A DNA stretch of 20,053 bases from assembly GCA_945788545.1 (NCBI GenBank), contig CALZMK010000002.1, positions 1 to 20,053 of the forward strand, read 5' to 3'. The DNA comes from an uncultured Prevotella sp. Lineage in GTDB: Bacteria; Bacteroidota; Bacteroidia; Bacteroidales; Bacteroidaceae. The translations under genes and the position numbers were made by a program. The notes under the pieces are model-generated. The model searched no databases. It was not told the origin of the DNA and was given only the letters and a program-made list of their open reading frames with translations. This document shows, piece after piece, positions 17,403-20,053 of this stretch; within the stretch, counting starts at the first letter, position 1, and every line of letters starts with the position of its first letter.

Positions 17403-17410
17403 TACATTTG
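17403..17410 (+). promoter_or_regulatory. Bacteroidota -7 element for GH92
   Basis: TACATTTG matches the TAnnTTTG consensus exactly and lies 111 bases before the GH92 ATG. No good -33 TTTG is found 19-21 bases upstream. If used, it gives a leader of roughly 100 bases, which contains a short open frame (17439-17501). Confidence 0.5.
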
Positions 17411-17521
17411 CAACCGGAAACAAAACACCATATTATTTATGAAGGTACCGATGGGAGCAGCCCGTCTGCGCATCAGTGCCTTCCCTGTAACGAATCAATA
17501 ATCACAAAACGATAAATAATA

Positions 17522-19801
17522 ATGAAAAGCAAAATTCTATTAGCAGCCTGTATCTGTTGCTCCCTTTGGGCACAGGCCAAAAACAACTATGCCGACTACG
17601 TGAGTACGCTCGTTGGCACTGACTCCAATTTCGAATTATCAACGGGTAATACCTATCCCGCCACGGCCATGCCTTGGGGCATGAACTTCTGGACACCACA
17701 GACAGGCCACATGGGCGATGGGTGGGTTTATACCTACACGGCCAACCGCATACGTGGCTTCAAGCAGACCCACCAGCCAAGTCCGTGGATGAACGACTAC
17801 GGACAGTTTGCCTTGATGCCCACCACAGGAACCCCCGTATTCCGTGAAGACGACCGCGCCAGTTTCTTCAACCACAAGGCTGAGACGGCCCGTCCCTATT
17901 ATTATCAGGTCTATCTGGCCGACTATGACATCAACACCGAGTTGGTGCCCACGGAGCGTGCCGCCATGTTCCGCTTCACGTTCCCCGAGAACAGCCAGTC
18001 GTGCGTGGTCGTTGATGCACTAGACCGAGGCTCGTCAGTGACTATCATACCAGCCGAGCGCAAGATAGTAGGCTATTCCACGAAGAACAGCGGCGGTGTG
18101 CCTGGCAACTTCAAGAACTACTTTGTCATCGTCTTCGACAAACCTTTCACCTACACTGCCGCCGTTCCCAACGGTGACATACGCACTGACGAACTTGAGG
18201 CCACGGGCAACCACGCAGGTGCCATCATCGGTTTTGCCACAAGGAAAGGCGAGCAAGTACATGCCCGCGTAGCATCTTCCTTCATCAGTGCCGAGCAAGC
18301 TGAGTTGAACCTCAAGGAACTGGGCACACAGAGCTTTGATCAACTGAAGCAGAAGGGTCGTGACCGCTGGAACGAAGTACTGAGCAGAATAGAAATCGAG
18401 TCCGACAACATCAATGAGTTGCGAACATTCTACAGCTGTCTGTACAGAAGTACCCTCTTCCCTCGCATGTTCTACGAGAAAGATGCAAAAGGTAATATCG
18501 TACACTACAGCCCACATACCGGCAAGGTGCTGCCTGGCTATATGTTTACCGACACAGGTTTCTGGGACACTTTCCGCGGACTGATGCCACTCATCAACCT
18601 TGTATACCCAGGAATGAGCGCACAGATGGAGGAAGGTTTCTACAATTCCTACAAAGAGAGTGGATTCTATCCTGAATGGGCAACACCAGGTCACCGAGCC
18701 TGCATGGTGGGCAACAACTCTGCATCCGTAGTTGCTGACGCATACGTGAAAGGAAATATCAAGAAGGACACACAGGCTATCTTCGACGCTTTGTGCAAGG
18801 ATGCCAACTCTGTCCATCCAACAGTAGGCTCATCTGGCCGTACGGCATATAAGGAGTACAACCAGTTAGGATATGTTCCATCCGACGTAGTTGGCCAGAG
18901 CACCTCACGCACCTTGGAATATGCCTATGATGACTGGTGCATCTACCAGATGGGTAAGAAACTGGGGCGTCCAGCCAGTGAGACAGATATCTACAAGCGG
19001 CGTTGTCAAAACTACAAGAATGTGTTTCATCCAAAATATGGTATGATGAGCGGTCGCGACTCTAAAGGCAACTTCCCAGATGACTTCAAACCAGATGCCT
19101 GGTGGGGACCGTTCACCGAGGGAAACAGTTGGCACTGGACGTGGAGCGTGTTCCATGACATCCGCGGTCTCATCACGCTGATGGGCGGCGACCAAGCCTT
19201 TGTCGACAAACTCGATGCTGTGTTCAAGGAGCCCCCGACGTTTGGTGGAAATGTCGATACCCGTAAGCAACTCATCCACGAGATGCGCGAGATGCAAGTT
19301 GTAAACATGGGACAATATGCCCACGGCAACCAGCCCATCCAGCACATGATTTATCTCTACAACTATGCCGGACAGCCATGGAAGACCCAGTACTGGGTAC
19401 GCGAGGCCATGCGTCGTCTCTACTACCCCACACCAGACGGATATTGTGGTGACGAGGACAACGGCCAGACCTCAGCGTGGTACATCATGTCGGCTCTCGG
19501 ATTCTACTCCGTATGTCCTGGCACCGACCAGTACGTACTTGGCGCTCCACTCTACAAAAAGGCCAAGATACATCTGGCCAACGGAAAGACCGTTGAACTG
19601 TCAGCCCCTGCCAACAGCGATGAAAATCGCTACATCGAGTCGCTTAGCATCAACGGCAAGGCATACGGCAAAAACTATGTGACCCACGACCAACTGCTGC
19701 GCGGTGCCCGTCTGCAATATCAGATGAGCAGCAAGCCCAATATGCGCCGTGGAACCCAGCCTGCTGCCTACCCATACTCTTTCTCAGACAACAACGAGTA
19801 G
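17522..19801 (+). CDS. GH92 exo-alpha-mannosidase
   Basis: GH92 enzymes are calcium-dependent inverting exo-alpha-mannosidases; different members act on alpha-1,2, 1,3, 1,4 or 1,6 bonds. The 759-residue product has a signal peptide (MKSKILLAACICCSLWAQA) and the normal family length. The N-terminal beta-sandwich carries VGTDSNFELSTGNTYP (31-46) and GFKQTHQPSPWMNDYG. The (alpha/alpha)6 part carries TDTGFWDTFRGLMPL, GYVPSDV, FTEGNSWHWTW with Glu533 (general-acid position), and PDGYCGDEDNGQTSAWY with Asp644 and Asp646 (base positions). The segment 601-605 reads HGNQP where I recall many relatives having HGNEP, which may mark a linkage specificity other than alpha-1,2. There is no C-terminal sorting tail, so it is probably periplasmic. 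It is transcribed alone, divergent from the main operon, and is followed by a long hairpin. The family call is firm; the linkage is unknown. Confidence 0.95.
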   Translation: MKSKILLAACICCSLWAQAKNNYADYVSTLVGTDSNFELSTGNTYPATAMPWGMNFWTPQTGHMGDGWVYTYTANRIRGFKQTHQPSPWMNDYGQFALMPTTGTPVFREDDRASFFNHKAETARPYYYQVYLADYDINTELVPTERAAMFRFTFPENSQSCVVVDALDRGSSVTIIPAERKIVGYSTKNSGGVPGNFKNYFVIVFDKPFTYTAAVPNGDIRTDELEATGNHAGAIIGFATRKGEQVHARVASSFISAEQAELNLKELGTQSFDQLKQKGRDRWNEVLSRIEIESDNINELRTFYSCLYRSTLFPRMFYEKDAKGNIVHYSPHTGKVLPGYMFTDTGFWDTFRGLMPLINLVYPGMSAQMEEGFYNSYKESGFYPEWATPGHRACMVGNNSASVVADAYVKGNIKKDTQAIFDALCKDANSVHPTVGSSGRTAYKEYNQLGYVPSDVVGQSTSRTLEYAYDDWCIYQMGKKLGRPASETDIYKRRCQNYKNVFHPKYGMMSGRDSKGNFPDDFKPDAWWGPFTEGNSWHWTWSVFHDIRGLITLMGGDQAFVDKLDAVFKEPPTFGGNVDTRKQLIHEMREMQVVNMGQYAHGNQPIQHMIYLYNYAGQPWKTQYWVREAMRRLYYPTPDGYCGDEDNGQTSAWYIMSALGFYSVCPGTDQYVLGAPLYKKAKIHLANGKTVELSAPANSDENRYIESLSINGKAYGKNYVTHDQLLRGARLQYQMSSKPNMRRGTQPAAYPYSFSDNNE

Positions 19802-19824
19802 CAGCCGACGAATATACCTATAAT

Positions 19825-19885
19825 AAACGTGGCTGTGTCAAAAAACAGGAAGTGAGCACTTCTTCATTTTGGCACAGCCACGTTT
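19825..19885. terminator. Long hairpin after GH92, probable terminator
   Basis: Thirteen perfect pairs (AAACGTGGCTGTG at 19825-19837 with 19873-19885) continue through a U-G wobble, a C-G pair and four A-T pairs (19840-19843 with 19867-19870), making a stem of about 19 pairs. The enclosed sequence has its own hairpin GAAGTG-AG-CACTTC (19849-19862). It begins 24 bases after the GH92 stop. The A-rich and T-rich inner ends would suit termination in either direction. A palindromic insertion-sequence remnant is an alternative. Confidence 0.65.
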
Positions 19886-19940
19886 GTTGACTACTGCATA
19901 AACCCGTAAGGGCACCTTTCACTATCAGTGGTTTCTTTCA

Positions 19941-19958
19941 GGATTGTTTTTCCAATCC
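19941..19958. repeat. Small hairpin GGATTG / CAATCC
   Basis: Six-base perfect arms (19941-19946 and 19953-19958) surround the T-rich loop TTTTTC. It lies between the two long inverted repeats downstream of GH92. Significance is unclear. Confidence 0.3.
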
Positions 19959-19983
19959 ACAAATCAGTTCCAGGTCTATTTAT

Positions 19984-20049
19984 CCCAAATCGGTCATTAG
20001 GATTTCTCTTTGCCGTACGACACAGAGAAATCCTAATGACCGATTTGGG
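19984..20049. repeat. 26-base perfect inverted repeat at the right edge
   Basis: The arms at 19984-20009 (starting CCCAAATCGGTCATTAGG) and 20024-20049 (ending CCTAATGACCGATTTGGG) are exact reverse complements over 26 bases. The 14-base centre contains the palindrome CGTACG. No gene is seen between this and GH92, and the window ends four bases later. It could be a strong terminator for a convergent neighbour, a dispersed palindromic repeat, or an end of a mobile element; the sequence here does not decide. Confidence 0.7.
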
Positions 20050-20053
20050 TTTA

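Larger units (their letters stand above)
16932..17521. other. Divergent AT-rich control region between GH125 and GH92
   Basis: This 590-base stretch separates the left-going operon from GH92. It is mostly AT-rich, except for a more GC-rich patch at about 17441-17495. It holds outward-facing TAnnTTTG elements, an extra left-facing copy (TATATTTG, complement of 17295-17302), two small inverted repeats, and short open frames that I do not support as genes. No tRNA, riboswitch or regulator gene is recognisable here. Both transcription units of the locus start from it, so the pathway's regulator would be expected to bind within it. Confidence 0.7.

Noticed and set aside
17208..17423. 71-residue minus-strand open frame in the divergent control region
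   Set aside because: Low-complexity composition rich in Asn, Tyr and Lys, it overlaps the GH92 -7 element, and it has no recognisable domain.
16932..17521. tRNA, riboswitch or small regulatory RNA in the divergent region
   Set aside because: I could not find a cloverleaf, a known aptamer core or a stem followed by a T-run.
18035..18817. 260-residue open frame antisense to GH92
   Set aside because: It is fully inside the GH92 coding region, lacks motifs, and is explained by the codon bias of the sense gene.
19984..20053. Retron-like or CRISPR-like interpretation of the long inverted repeat
   Set aside because: There is no reverse transcriptase, cas gene, or third repeat copy in the window; a single stem is not enough.

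Overview
The window looks like a chromosomal segment of a gut or rumen Bacteroidota, most likely Prevotellaceae. The reasons are a SusC/SusD pair, Bacteroidota-type -7 promoter elements (TAnnTTTG), weak or absent Shine-Dalgarno sites, and short C-terminal tails of the 'IY[N/D]LQG...KG[I/L]YI.NGRK' type on secreted proteins. The genus is an inference from these tails and codon style, not a proven assignment.

Almost all of the window is one polysaccharide utilization locus (PUL) predicted to act on alpha-mannan or mannose-rich glycans. Left to right: (1) 3-254, + strand, the AT-rich 3' end of an unrecognised gene that overlaps the next gene tail to tail; (2) 247-16931, six genes on the minus strand, transcribed right to left as GH125 exo-alpha-1,6-mannosidase, large GH38 alpha-mannosidase, a 1183-residue triple-module GLUG-type repeat protein, SusC-like TonB-dependent porin, SusD-like glycan-binding lipoprotein, GH76 endo-alpha-1,6-mannanase; (3) 16932-17521, a 590-base AT-rich divergent control region; (4) 17522-19801, + strand, a GH92 alpha-mannosidase; (5) 19802-20053, a non-coding tail with two long inverted repeats, one with 26-base perfect arms at the window edge.

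Working model (inference from family knowledge and sorting signals): GH76 cuts the alpha-1,6 backbone at the cell surface, SusC/SusD import the fragments, and the exo-acting GH92, GH125 and GH38 enzymes remove branches and single mannoses. GH76, GH38 and the GLUG protein carry C-terminal sorting-like tails; GH92 and GH125 do not. That splits the set into probable surface and probable periplasmic members. No regulator (HTCS or SARP/ECF type), transporter for free mannose, GH99, transposase, tRNA or CRISPR array is visible. The least understood protein is the GLUG-type one, which sits where many PULs encode a surface glycan-binding protein.
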